Source: Chelonoidis abingdonii
Taxonomy: Eukaryota > Chordata > Testudines > Testudinidae
Length of the DNA stretch: 64,000 nucleotides
Assembly: GCF_003597395.2 (NCBI RefSeq)
Contig: NC_133770.1
Span: 13,067,482-13,131,481, forward strand
Reading direction: 5' to 3'
Shown here: positions 23,660 to 33,769 of the stretch, one piece after another
How the letters are laid out: each line of letters begins with the position of its first letter
Position numbering within the stretch: the stretch's first letter is position 1
Made by a program: the position numbers and the translations under genes
The notes under the pieces: model-generated
What the model saw: only the letters and a program-made list of their open reading frames with translations
Told to the model about the DNA's origin: nothing
Database searches by the model: none

Positions 23660-24351
23660 TGTGACAAAGTTCCTCTTTTACCTTGGTGGGTCCTGCGCTT
23701 ATTGGCGGATTTGCTAACCTCACAGATTCACCCTGTGGGTCAGGAAAACAGCCCAGAGACCTTCCCTCTGGTAGAAGCCACAGTGCAGGTCAATTCCTCC
23801 TCTGTTTGATCAGGAGTTGGGAGGTTTGGGGGGAACCCAGGCCCACGCTTTACTCCAGGTTTCAGCCCAGGGCCCTGTGGACTGCAGCTGTCTGGAGTGC
23901 CTCCTGGAACAGCTGCACGACAGCTGCAATTCCCTGGGCTACTTTCCCATGGCCTCCTCCCAACACCTTCTTTGTCCTCACCAGCGGACCTTCCTCCTGA
24001 TGTCTGATAATGCTTATACCTCTCAGTCCTCCAGCAGTACGCCTGCTCACTCGCAGCTCCTTGCACGCCTCTTGCTCCCAGTTCCTCCCACGCACTTCCT
24101 CTCCTATGGCTCCCTGGCTCCCTTTTGCCTGACTGGAGTGGGCCCTTTTATAGCATCAGAGGGGCCTTAATTAGAGTCAGGTGCTTAACAGCATCACCTG
24201 ACTCTTAGCAGGTTAATTGGAGTCAGGTGTTCTCATTAGCCTGGAGCAGCCCCTGCTCTGGTCACTTAAGAAACAGAAAACTGCATATCCAGGGGCCAGT
24301 GTATCTCCCTTCAACTGCTCTGCTGTTCCCAACTGGCCTGGGTCTGTTACA
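23660..24351 (-). repeat. Solo LTR, retrovirus-like
   Basis: A 4-bp duplication cagg flanks it at 23656-23659 and 24352-24355. The ends are tgtgacaaagtt and gggtctgttaca, the TG...CA form. On the minus strand a TATA box (GCTATAAAAGGG, 24143-24154) marks the promoter, so transcription would run leftward. No internal viral sequence adjoins either side, so this is a solo LTR left by recombination. The 105-117-codon open frames inside have no viral motif. Confidence 0.85.
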
Positions 24352-24624
24352 CAGGTTATAAATAATAATACAAATAATAATTTATCAGCATGATGGGACT
24401 CGGCTGGTTTAGTATTAATCTCTCTTGAAAAAACCCTTTTCTTAGAGATGAAAGGGAATATTTTCCTTACTTTCATGAGGGCTGTTAATTAGATCAATAT
24501 CAACTGGCCTAGCGAAATAACTCACTAGCAAGGTTTAAAGTCAAAGTACAATGTGATTTTCCTACAATGGGATGTTTTAGGTTCTATTCTCATCTCTGGG
24601 AGGGGGGTAATATACATCATAATA

Positions 24625-24811
24625 CACCTCTACCCTGATATAACGCTGTCCCCGGGAGCCGGAAAATCTTACCGCATTATAGGTGAAACCGCATTTATCG
24701 AACTTGCTTTGATCTGCCGGAGTGCACAGCTCCACCCTCCTGGAGCACTGCTTTACTGCGCTCTATCTGAGTTCGTGTTATATCGGGTCGCGTTATATGG
24801 GGGTAGAGGTG
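24625..24811. mobile_element. Tc1/mariner-type MITE
   Basis: TA dinucleotides flank inverted ends cacctctaccctgatataac and cgttatatgggggtagaggtg. A TA duplication is typical of Tc1/mariner. The interior repeats the ends (gttatatcgggtcgcg), so the whole 187 bp can fold. It codes for nothing. Confidence 0.8.
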
Positions 24812-24944
24812 TAACTAATTTGGAATTTACACAGAACACTTTGTAATCCCTAATTTAAGCCTTATAGACTTCTGTGGGTAGATTGAGTGAGAGGAACATG
24901 TCGCATACCTTAATTGTCATTTTGGGCGTTTATTAGTATCATTG

Positions 24945-25180
24945 ATTTGTGCCATAGTAGCACTTAGAGGCTCAAACCCATTGTGCTAGCCCCAGTGCAC
25001 ACAGATAGCAAGAGCCCCAAAGAGCTCACTGTCTACACAGACAAGAGAAGCAAAGGAAAGGATTGGAAAGGATAGGGTGATGGTTACATCAGTGGCAGAG
25101 CTGGGGAGAGAACACAGCAACCCCCAAGTCCTAAGCCAGTGCTTTACCACTGGACCACACTGCCTCTCTTTGTCTTTGTT
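24945..25180 (-). repeat. MIR/L2-tail composite SINE
   Basis: The strings cccattgtgctagccccagt and gagctcactgtctacacaga are the reverse complement of the tail at 46300. They lead into gcagagctggggagagaac and accactggaccacactgcct, like a MIR or tRNA-type head read backward. Confidence 0.55.
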
Positions 25181-25472
25181 TGTCTTGCCTTATGTAGGCC
25201 TCAGGGCTGCAATACCTGTGCACATACTCAACTTTACAATCACCGGCAGTGCCACTGAGTTCAACAGAACTCCTGGGGGGGATAAGGTTAAGCACATGCG
25301 TAATTGTTTGCAGGATCAGGCAGGGCTTTAGATTGTAGGCTGTTCAGGACAGGGAATACTATCTGTGGCCTCAATCCTCAAAGACTCACGCACCTGCTTC
25401 ACTTTAAGCACATGACTGACTCCAGCGGGACCTTGCGTGTGTTTATAGTTACATGCAAGTCTTTGCAGCATC

Positions 25473-25685
25473 AGAGGGGTAGCCGTGTTAGTCTGGATCT
25501 GTAAAAACAGCAGAGAATCCTGTGGCACCTTATAGACTAACAGACATTTTGGAGCGTGAGCTTTCGTGGGTGAATACCCACTTCGTCAGACGAATACCCT
25601 GCGTCTGACGAAGTGGGTATTCACCCACGAAAGCTCACGCTCCAAAACGTCTGTTAGTCTATAAGGTGCCACAGGATTCTCTGCT
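25473..25685. mobile_element. Penelope-like foldback element with hammerhead-like core
   Basis: A 14-bp direct repeat gtctttgcagcatc flanks it at 25459-25472 and 25686-25699. Two 85-bp arms (25508-25592 and 25602-25686, the last base shared with the duplication) are inverted with one mismatch and a 9-base spacer. The left arm extends outward by about 35 bases (agaggggtagccgtgttagt). Each arm carries, on opposite strands, CTGACGA, a 6-bp GTGGGT/ACCCAC stem, GAAA and a 3-bp AGC/GCT stem before CTC, which is the layout of a hammerhead ribozyme. Penelope-like retroelements are known to carry hammerheads. The element name is inference; the inverted structure and duplication are directly seen. Confidence 0.75.
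25605..25642 (+). ncRNA. Hammerhead-ribozyme-like core, possibly degenerate
   Basis: CUGACGA (25605-25611) is followed by a stem GUGGGU (25613-25618) / ACCCAC (25623-25628) with loop AUUC. Then come GAA (25629-25631), a stem AGC (25632-25634) / GCU (25639-25641) with loop UCAC, and C at 25642 as the expected cleavage base. Against activity: one extra A (25612) lies between the core and stem II, and stem I does not pair next to the core in this copy. An inverted copy lies at about 25552-25589 and another at 16925-16962, both on the minus strand. Confidence 0.45.
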
Positions 25686-25699
25686 GTCTTTGCAGCATC

Positions 25700-26310
25700 T
25701 AGGCCTAAGTTTGTAAAGCACTGTATCGGTGTGTGCTCCTATACGAGGACCTGACAATGGGAGAACTCCTACTGAGTACTCACTAGAGCAGGATCTGGTC
25801 CTAAATGGTTAAGAATAGCATTTCACCAGCCACTTCTGTAAACAGCTACGCTGGTTGTTTAACAACACGTCAGCACTACATTGGAGCTAATGGAAGGAAG
25901 ACGAATACCTTGTCTAAATGGAACTGCGGTGGAATGGAGGTAGGTAGGATGTAATGATCCATGCTGGAATTTGGCCATAATTCTGAAGTAGAATCAGTAA
26001 GGAGACTTTAATTTACAAACAGACACTGGATGGGGTCTGCTCCCCTTATGCACCGGGGCCTGTCTGGACCATGGCTGAGCTAGGAGGGTTTGGATTCAGC
26101 TTCCAGCTGAGAAAGCAGGAATTTAAGGACAGTGGTCAGTAGCAGCTGAGCCTTGTTAGCTTCCCGGAAACCCAGCCCGGAGCAGTTGTAAGGAAGAGGA
26201 GTCACTTTATAGCAGCAGACAGAACAACAGGCAAGGTCAAGGAGTCTGATGTGAGTTGTAAGTGTGTTTTGTTTGTCTTCCTTCTAGGACAAAAGGTTGG
26301 TGTTAGGGGA
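25700..26310. other. Unassigned DNA
   Basis: No gene or repeat is recognised. Confidence 0.4.
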
Positions 26311-26314
26311 AGCT

Positions 26315-26735
26315 GACTTCCATAGATTTTAAGGCCAGAAGGGACAATTATGATTTCTAGGCTGGCCTCTGTCATAAAACAAGCTGTAGATTTTCACCCA
26401 ATAACTTCTGCACCAAGCCCAGAACTTCTATTTGAGTGATAGCTTATCTTTTAGAAAGTTTTGATTTACAGAGCTGGAGAATCCATCAGATCCCTAGGTA
26501 AGTGGTTCCAATAGTTAATTACCCTCACTGTTAAAAGCTTGCACCGTATTTCTAGTCTGGGTTTGTCTAACTTCCGCTTTTAGCCATTTGCTCTTGTTAT
26601 ACCTTTTTTCTGCTAGATTAAAGAGCTGTCTGCTATCAGAAATGTCTCTCCCCAGGTAGACTGATTTAATCACCCCTTAACCATCTCTTGGTTAAATTCA
26701 ATAGACTAGTATTTGTACGTCTCTATTTCCGTTCT
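26315..26735 (-). mobile_element. CR1 LINE 3' part
   Basis: The start ccatagattttaaggccaga reads backward as a CR1 3' end. It is followed by aagtggttccaatagttaat and agccatttgctcttgttata, the reverse complement of the CR1 region coding for the end of reverse transcriptase. It is diverged, with no open frame left. Confidence 0.8.
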
Positions 26736-27189
26736 AGAGCACAGGGGGGTTGACAGACTGTCCTAAAGACTGTGCTTTGGTTCTGTCCAGGGACTGACCA
26801 GGTGTGTCCTTTAGCTTTGCTTATTTAGCCTGCCCAAGACCGCAATGGCCTTCTCCAAGGTGAAGACCAAGGGTTGTTGCCATTTTCCAGCCTATGAGGG
26901 CTTTAAATATCCTCTTTAAAGGAAGATACTTGGGGTTGTGACAAATGATTGTAATCTGTGCTGTATCTGGGGCCTTCCCTACCAACTGAGCATGTGGTGA
27001 TTAGGGAAAGAGGAAGTAGTCTTGGGAGTACAGGAAGTTGAGAAGGGCAGACTACAGCTGTGTCCCAGGGCCCGAGATTAGAATACCAAGGCACAGGCTC
27101 AGATGAATTTCCCTCCTTTCCCTGGTTTGGAGGAACCATGGGACAGCTCCTATCATGAGCAGTATGTCCAGTAGCATAATATCCTATAG
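26736..27189. other. Unassigned DNA
   Basis: Nothing is recognised. A 78-codon minus-strand open frame (26903-27139) has no known motif. Confidence 0.4.
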
Positions 27190-27543
27190 TGCCTCAGAAG
27201 GATTCTCCAGATCAGCTGGCCAGACACCATCAGTAACATCCACCTCTTGGAGAGAACCCGTCAACTCCCAGCAGAGGAAGAAATCAGAAGGAGAAGGTGG
27301 GGTTGGATAGGACATACATTACGCAAGCAGCCATCTAACATCACCAGACAGGCACTGCGGTGGAACCCCCAAGGCAAGCGGAAAAGGGGCCATCCAAGAA
27401 ATATCTGGCGACGCGACCTTCAGGCTGATAGCAAAAAAATGGGCTATACCTGGAACCAGCTAGAGCGAATGGCCCAGGATAGAGGACTCTGGAGATCTGT
27501 GGTTGGCGGCCCATACCCCGATTGGGGTGATGGGCGTGAGTGA
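27190..27543 (+). pseudogene. C-terminal tail of a LINE endonuclease/reverse transcriptase, RTE-like
   Basis: A single frame stays open for about 117 codons from 27190 to a stop ending at 27543. Upstream a TAG at 27187-27189 closes it, so the element is 5'-truncated. The translation starts [19 protein letters not shown] and holds [31 protein letters not shown] and [18 protein letters not shown]. This is the tail found after the reverse-transcriptase domain in RTE-like and related LINEs: a Trp/Gly-rich motif, a basic KRKRG segment and a closing DR.LW..VVGG. The catalytic domains are absent, so the fragment cannot act. A short tgagtgag run after the stop recalls the tandem 3' ends of such LINEs. 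The clade is inferred, not proven. Confidence 0.7.
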
Positions 27544-27622
27544 GTGCTATATGAGTGATTCAGCACTGACTCAGAGGGAAGAGTGCTACCTACTGGACTG
27601 CCTAGCCACATCCTGAACTACA

Positions 27623-27736
27623 AGGGTGACCAGATGTCCTGATTTTATAGGGACAGACCTGATATTCAGGGCTTTGTATAATATAAGTGTCTATTACCCC
27701 CATCCCAATTTTTCACACTTGCTGTCAGGTCACCCT
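27623..27736. mobile_element. hAT MITE, GGGTGACCAGA family
   Basis: The ends agggtgaccagatgtcctg and caggtcaccct are inverted. The interior (gattttatagggacag, taatataagtgtctattac) is the reverse complement of the copies at 9001, 45228 and 54115. No convincing 8-bp duplication remains. Confidence 0.75.
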
Positions 27737-28523
27737 ATGCATGACCATAGTTTTCTTTGAGATCCACCTTCAAACAGTAGCGTATTCTGAGCTTGTGAAG
27801 GTGGGTCAGTTTCTGTTCTATGTAACGCAGCAGCAGGATACGTAACATACACAGCTGAGCAAACTCTTCTCCCTGCCTGGCTGAAACGCCAGTTCCGCTG
27901 TCCCTCAGCGATTTGAGTTTTGCTTACAGCATCACCTGATCTCTTACACAACAAGCACTGTGATAACAGGTGGCAAATTCACAAACACAGCACTTGGACA
28001 TTGCTTAGTGCTGTCCATGAACAGGCTACAAGCCCTTTGGACTGTGAAGAAGAGGCCTGTGTTGCTTGTGTGCCTTCTGTTTCTAAGCAGAACAAGTTCA
28101 GCCACAATTGCAAAATAGAAGCTAAAGATACCCCGTATTCTGGAACCATCTCTAGTGTCCGATGTCTGTGCCAGATTTTCTGCTGCTCTGCATCATGTGT
28201 GGTCACTGGCTCTTGTCTAGACTAGAATTTGTGCTCCCGCTGTGAATTCATTTGACAATGGAGTGAACTAGCACCTTTGTAAATGCTGATCTAGACACTC
28301 CGCAAACATTTGTTCCAGGACACGACTGTTTGTGGCTTATCGGAGGCTAAACTGTAACGTATGTGGCAAATGTTTGCATCCCAGCAGTTACTGAAGCAGC
28401 TAGAGGGCTCTTCTAAACTATAACGTCTGCCAACAGCACCCCAGGAGCCACTCTGGAAAACAAGAATAACTGCGGTGCCAGCTGTGCCCTCCACAATCAG
28501 AGAGTAGCACGGAGGGTGGCATA
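27737..28523. other. Unassigned DNA
   Basis: No gene or repeat is recognised. A 101-codon plus-strand open frame (27920-28225) is Cys-rich but has no ordered motif. Confidence 0.4.
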
Positions 28524-28531
28524 CCTTTTGG

Positions 28532-28786
28532 CAGGGGCGGCTCCAGGCACCAGCACGCCAAGGTGTGCCTGGGGCAGCAAGCTGCAGGGGGCGCTCTGCC
28601 AGTCGCCACGAGGGTGGCAAGCAGGTTGTCTTCGGCGGCATGCCTGCGGAGTGTCCGCTGGTCCTGCGGCTTCGGCGGACCTCCCGCAGGCATGCTGCCG
28701 AATCCGCGGAACTGGGGACATCCCGCAGGCAAGCCGCCGAAGGCAGCCTGCCTGCTGTACTTGGGGCGCCCCTAGAGCCGCCCCTG
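28532..28786. mobile_element. GC-rich hAT MITE
   Basis: The 8-bp duplication ccttttgg flanks it exactly at 28524-28531 and 28787-28794. The ends caggggcggctc and gagccgcccctg are perfect 12-bp inverted repeats. The interior folds on itself through cggcggcatgcctgcgg and gcaggcatgctgccg. The 70-131-codon open frames here arise from GC richness and are not genes. Confidence 0.9.
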
Positions 28787-28794
28787 CCTTTTGG

Positions 28795-29445
28795 TTATAC
28801 AGGGATGGGGCAGGCCTATGGGGAGGTTACATACGCAGCCATTATGTGACTCCACTCCATCATAGAGTCTTCCTGGTGGGGGGACTTCCTCAAGAGGCTG
28901 GAATCACTTGATTTAAATCTGCTTTATGCCCAGAGACCTGTGCAAAGCAAACTGACTACACTAGAAGATCAGGGTGTTTGCCCAGCAAAATGAGAGATGA
29001 GGCCCAAACTGTGGAGTTGGCAGAGGCAGAGACCAACTGTGAACTCTCTCAAAACTGGGGTTTGGCTTCAGATCTAGGGTTCTGGTTTGGGCTGATCTCT
29101 GGCAAAGATGTCAGGCATGTTGGGTAAGGACCCAGCTTACCTCTTTCATGTGCAATGATGCAGTCTGTCGAATCTATAACTGACTACAGAGGCCTGAGAT
29201 TATAAAGTGATTTACCCTTTTCAGAAACGTGCACATAACCCCTGCCAGTTAGACAGAAGTTAGAAAGCTTTTAATACCTGCAGTGGGAGAATGAATTTAG
29301 TGGCCTTCTGATTACAAATTACCATAGCATAAATTGCAAATAATGGACGTTTAGACTTAACTCAGACAAGAGAAGGTGAAGTGAATTGCACGGGTTGCTA
29401 CTGAGCACAAAGGACTCAGATTTGGGGGTACAGAAGGAACTGGCA
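28795..29445. other. Unassigned DNA
   Basis: Nothing is recognised. Confidence 0.4.
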
Positions 29446-29449
29446 GGCC

Positions 29450-29595
29450 CTGTGGCACAACAAAGAGCATGGCAGCCTGGGAGTTAGGAGACCTGACTGC
29501 TGTTCTCTGCTGTGCTATTTTGTCCATAGGCAGGTAACTTAACCTATGTTTCCTCATCTGTAAAAATGGCAATGGTGATGCTTGCATCTGTAAAC
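29450..29595 (+). repeat. MIR-type SINE fragment
   Basis: The strings gggagttaggagacctgac, ataggcaggtaacttaacct and tttcctcatctgtaaaaatg match the MIR core in order. Confidence 0.65.
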
Positions 29596-32053
29596 TGTCA
29601 CAGGGCGCATAATATGATTACCGCATTAACACTCTTGAATGGACAAAGGCTGAGAAGTTGGACCTGGACCTGATTCTGATTCCATGTGCACTTTCTTTTA
29701 CAATCAAACTGTACTGTCTTCCTTGGAATTCCACTGGTGCGGATCAGGAGTAAGTGAGATCAGAACTGGGTCCAAGGATACTGTATGTACCAGTCTGGGA
29801 ACACAAGCCGATCAGGCACTAGTGACAATCTAAGGACTATACTGGCCAGTTTAAGGCATTATCCAAATGTAGTTCCTTTAAATGAAGGCAAGTTGCTAAC
29901 TTCCTCATTTTATATCCACAATCTTAAAGGGGTGGAGTAGCCCAAAATAAAGACCTCCATTGCTCATTATGTAATTTCTTAGAACATTTCAAAGGCAACA
30001 TTTTCTTAGGCATTTCAGAGGGTAAATGAGGGCTGTCTGGGGCCAAGAGGCTCATGGATACTATGATAGTTAGATACTCCAGCACAGACACTGGGTAGTA
30101 TTCCTGCCCTTTGTGTTACATAAAGGGGCCAGAAAGCAGCTGGATCTAGCCAGATGACAATTTTTCCCCCAGCAGGGGGAGCTCTCAAATACTGCAGAAC
30201 TGGCAACCTGTCCCCTCTGTCAACTAATCTCTGACTCAGAGTGTATTAAGAGAAATGACTAATCTCATCTGGTATAAATTAGAGCAGCCCCCAGGCTGCT
30301 CTAATCCACCCTGAGGTTTAGACCCATGCAGATTCATTTTGAGAATGGGGAAAGATGTAACTGGCTGCCTGATTTGGAATGTATGTGTCTGTAGCCCAAA
30401 CCCTAGATGCAGTAAGGGCAGTAAGGGGGTACTTTAGAAATGCAAGTGGACAAAAGCAGATCTAACTACATAGGGAGGGAAAGCTTTGAGATCACTGGAA
30501 TATCAGTCCAAAGTTTGCTTGAGGCTTTTTATTTTGACACTAGCTTCGTATTGTATTTTCATGTTCTTCAGCAGAGCTGTACAAAACACTTGATACACGG
30601 TGCAGCCACTCGGCATCCCAGTCTGCCAACCATACAGGGTCCATGACGTACCTCTAAAAATCAAACATATGAATTTTGCATTTCAATTTATCCAAGAGCT
30701 GGATTTTTTTAATGGAACTGGACTTGAGAACATAAAAAGGCAGCAATTCCAAGTTCTGGCTAGGTTTTCCTGAACATCCCCTTTTAAAACCCAAACGTAA
30801 GAATGACAAATTGCAAGTGCAAGAGCCCGATGAGTGACATTAGGGCTGGCTCTTGCCCCCCACCTCCCAGCATTTCCATAAATGCAAGAGATTGTCCATT
30901 CTGGGGTAAAAAAAAAGGCTGGCTCAAGCAAAGTGCCATGCAGCCTAATGCAGAATGTAATATGCAACTCTGCAAAGGAAGAGGAAACCATATGATGTCT
31001 TGTTCTGCACATGAAGTCATTCCAAGTCAAAAACTGGCTTGGTAAACTGAGCTCCCTCTTTCAAATATCCTGGCTCTGAATCCATCTTGCTCCATCTGTT
31101 GTGTTTACTATTTTGTTGGGCACCACTATTGCTGTTGCTAGGGAATGTTCAAGGCAAAATTAAATATCTTGGCTTTTTCGTTGCCTCTGTGGAGAAAGGT
31201 TGGTGCTCAGTCCCGTTCCCAAAAGACAGCTGTCCACATCAAGAAAACCAGCACACCATGACCTATGATACCTGTGCTGGCGTACTCAGCAGAGAGGCTA
31301 AGAACTGAATGGGGCATGAAGCCTTAATAGAGACAACAGTGACGGATGCTCACGAAATGCCTAGACAGAGCAGCTCTCTTCATGGTACGGTTCAGGTGAC
31401 ACATTAGGCCAAAACAATGGTTGTAAGAGCTGCTGCAGTGCTAGGGTTAGGGAACCGTCTCGCATGACAGCAGAGGGAGGAGACGCTATGTAAAAGGCAT
31501 AATGCCTCCCGCGGTGCTGGGGAAATCTTAAAAGGCTTGTCCTGTGCTCCTCCCAGCACTGTACTGACAGCTCTTATCAGAGCATGAGTCAGTGAGACAG
31601 GTTCCTTCTGGGCGCAGTAAGACATGCCAGCAACACTAGCCAACCCTCCCTCGAGGCATAGGGAGAGCCCCCCCAGACAACCTGTCTCTTCCCTGCCCAG
31701 GAGCACTGGGGGTCGGGGCATCTTCCCCAATGACTAACGCAGCGGTGCACACCCAGGCATAATCTGGCTGTGGCAGCATTGCTGCTCCAACACACCCTTA
31801 CTGGCTGGATATGGTGTTGCTGGACCTTTTGCTTCGATTTCCTCCACAGGAGCAGCCAGGCCATTTTAGAGTCCAGGGCCTTAGGCTTTTACCAAAGTCC
31901 AACCAAACCTTTGAAAACAAACAAACCTTCAGCCCAGCCAGGCTCAGCAGGCCCCTTCTACCTCATAGCTTCTAATCTTTCCTCATGCCTCCAACAACCC
32001 CCCAGTCCAGGGGCTGGGGCACCCTCCTGCTTTCTCAGGGGTCCCAGCAGGCT
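29596..32053. other. Mostly unassigned DNA
   Basis: A diverged tgtaaatcag-family piece (gacctgattctgattccatg) lies at about 29665-29765. No gene is recognised. The 286-codon open frame that starts at 31770 runs into the hAT element at 32054 and is low-complexity Pro/Ser/Leu. Confidence 0.4.
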
Positions 32054-32640
32054 AGGGTTGCCAACTTTCTACTCGCACAAACCCCAGCACCCTTGTCCCA
32101 CACCTGCTCCGCCCCTCCTCCAAGACCCCACCCCTGCCCCACCCCTTCTTCATCCCCCCCTCCCTCTGTTGCTCAGTCTCCCACCCTCACTCACTCACTT
32201 GTTTTCACCGGGCTGGCTCAGGAGGTTGGGGTGCCGGAGGGGGTCAGGGTGGCAGGCTCCAGGCGGCGTTTACCTCAAGCAGCTCCCAGAAGGAGCAGCA
32301 TGTCCCCCCTCTGGCTCCCACACAGAGGCACAGCTAGGCGGCTCTGCGTGCTGCCCCATCCTCAGGCACCGCCCCCACAGCTCCGATTGGCCACGGTTCC
32401 CGGTCAATGGGAGCCGCGGATGTGGCGCTTGGGGCGGGGGCGGCATGCGGAGCTTCCTAGCTGCCCCTATGTGTAAGAGCTGGAAGAGGGACATGCTGCT
32501 GCTTCTGGGAGCCGTGTGGAGGCATGGCAGGCAGAGAGCCTGCCTTAGCCCCACTGCTCCACTGACAGGAATTTTAATGGCCCAGTCAACAGTGCTGACC
32601 AGAGCCACCAGTGCCCAAAACCAAACCTGACAACCCTTTG
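32054..32640. mobile_element. hAT-type element, AGGGTTGCCAAC family
   Basis: A 7-bp repeat gcaggct lies at 32047-32053 and 32641-32647. The ends agggttgccaac and ctgacaaccctttg are imperfect inverted repeats. The interior is GC-rich and shares ordered text (agctccgattggccacggtt, gcatgcggagcttcc, agagcctgccttagcc) with the copy at 33125. Long open frames crossing it on both strands are composition artefacts. Confidence 0.75.
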
Positions 32641-32647
32641 GCAGGCT

Positions 32648-33124
32648 CCAGCTAGGCCTCCACCTTGCCCTGGGAGAAGTCTGTCTGGTCTTCTCCCCTT
32701 TCTTCAGACTGTTTCTCAGAGAGAAGGAACTCCCCCTGCCCATCTCCTCTGGCTTTCCTGCTCTTTCTAGCCCCAGAGAATGACTGCAGACTCTGTCCAT
32801 GCAATCTCTTTTCTCTCTCTCTCTCTTTTTTCTCATGGCAAAGCAGACTTGATCCTCCTTTCTGTTCTGAACTTCCCTCCTTTATAGTCACTGCCCAGCT
32901 CTTTTTCCAGCTGGTCTTTGTCATCAGTTAAGCATGGGACCACTTTCCACATGCAGGCAGGGAACATAACTGGCATCTCAGGCCCACATGTTCCAGGCCT
33001 GTGTGGGGTACACCCCTCATAACACCATTGGTGGGAGCTGATCTGAGTGAGGGAACATTTGCGTTGGAGGATACATCTACATAGCCAGTAGCAGCCCATG
33101 GCAGTGAGCTCCTTCTCCGAGGCC
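32648..33124. other. Unassigned DNA
   Basis: A pyrimidine-rich ctctctctctctc tract lies at about 32812-32826. Nothing else is recognised. Confidence 0.4.
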
Positions 33125-33574
33125 CCACCCTCCGTGAGGGCTCTGGCTGGGGCTGTGAGCTCTGGGGTGGGGTCCCGGCGGTGCTTATCTTGGCTCTGAG
33201 GAAGTGGCCGCCAGGTCCCTTCGGCTTCTAGGTGCATGGGCAGCCAGGCAGCTCTGTGCAGTGCCCACAGGCACCACCCCCTGCAGCTCCCATTGGTTGT
33301 GGTTCCCACCCAATGGGAGCTGCAGAGCCGACACTCGGGGCGGGGCAGCATGCGGAGCCTTCCAGTTCCTGGCTGCCCCAGCACCTAGGAGCTGCAGGGA
33401 CCTGACAGCCACTTCCGGGAGCTATGCGGAGCTAGGGCAGGGAGGGAGCCTGCCTTAGCCTCGGGCCCCCGCTGCGCCACTGACTGGACTTTTAACAGCT
33501 TAGTTAGCAGAGCCGACTGGAGTTGCCAGGGTCGACTGGGTGTTCCGTTCGAAAACCAGACACCTGGCAACCCT
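33125..33574. mobile_element. Second copy of the AGGGTTGCCAAC hAT family, left end lost
   Basis: It shares agctcccattggttgtggtt, gcatgcggagccttcc and gagcctgccttagcc in the same order and orientation as the copy at 32054. It ends ctggcaaccctag, the family right end. The left end cannot be placed, so it is probably truncated. Confidence 0.65.
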
Positions 33575-33575
33575 A

Positions 33576-33769
33576 GTTGACAGATGTGCGGCTCACACTA
33601 CTGCATTAATAAGAGCTGTGTAGACAGTGCTTTTAGGTTGCAGCTTGGGCTGGAGCTCGGGCTCTGACGACTGGGAAGCAGGGTGGGTGTCAGAGCCCCA
33701 TCTCCAGCCCAAGCCACAATTTCTACACAGCTCTTCTTAGTACAGCAGCGTGAACCCGTGTCTGTTAAC
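33576..33769. mobile_element. Foldback MITE
   Basis: The left half (gttgacagatgtgcgg, agagctgtgtagac, gcttgggctggagctcgg) and right half (ctccagcccaagc, tctacacagctcttct, cgtgtctgttaac) are long inverted repeats of about 85 bp each. It abuts the preceding hAT end with only one base between. A target duplication was not resolved. Confidence 0.7.

Noticed and set aside
24945..25180. A possible tRNA gene at the SINE head
   Set aside because: The text fits a diverged SINE; no intact cloverleaf or matched A and B boxes could be found.
25508..25686. The 85-bp palindrome as a possible CRISPR or terminator
   Set aside because: It is one inverted pair with a 14-bp insertion duplication, and its sequence recurs as a dispersed repeat. 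The window is vertebrate DNA.
31770..32630. 286-codon plus-strand open frame, the longest in the window
   Set aside because: It is Pro/Ser/Leu-rich without domains, and its second half lies inside a GC-rich hAT element whose other copy does not keep the frame. Equally long frames overlap it on the other strand.
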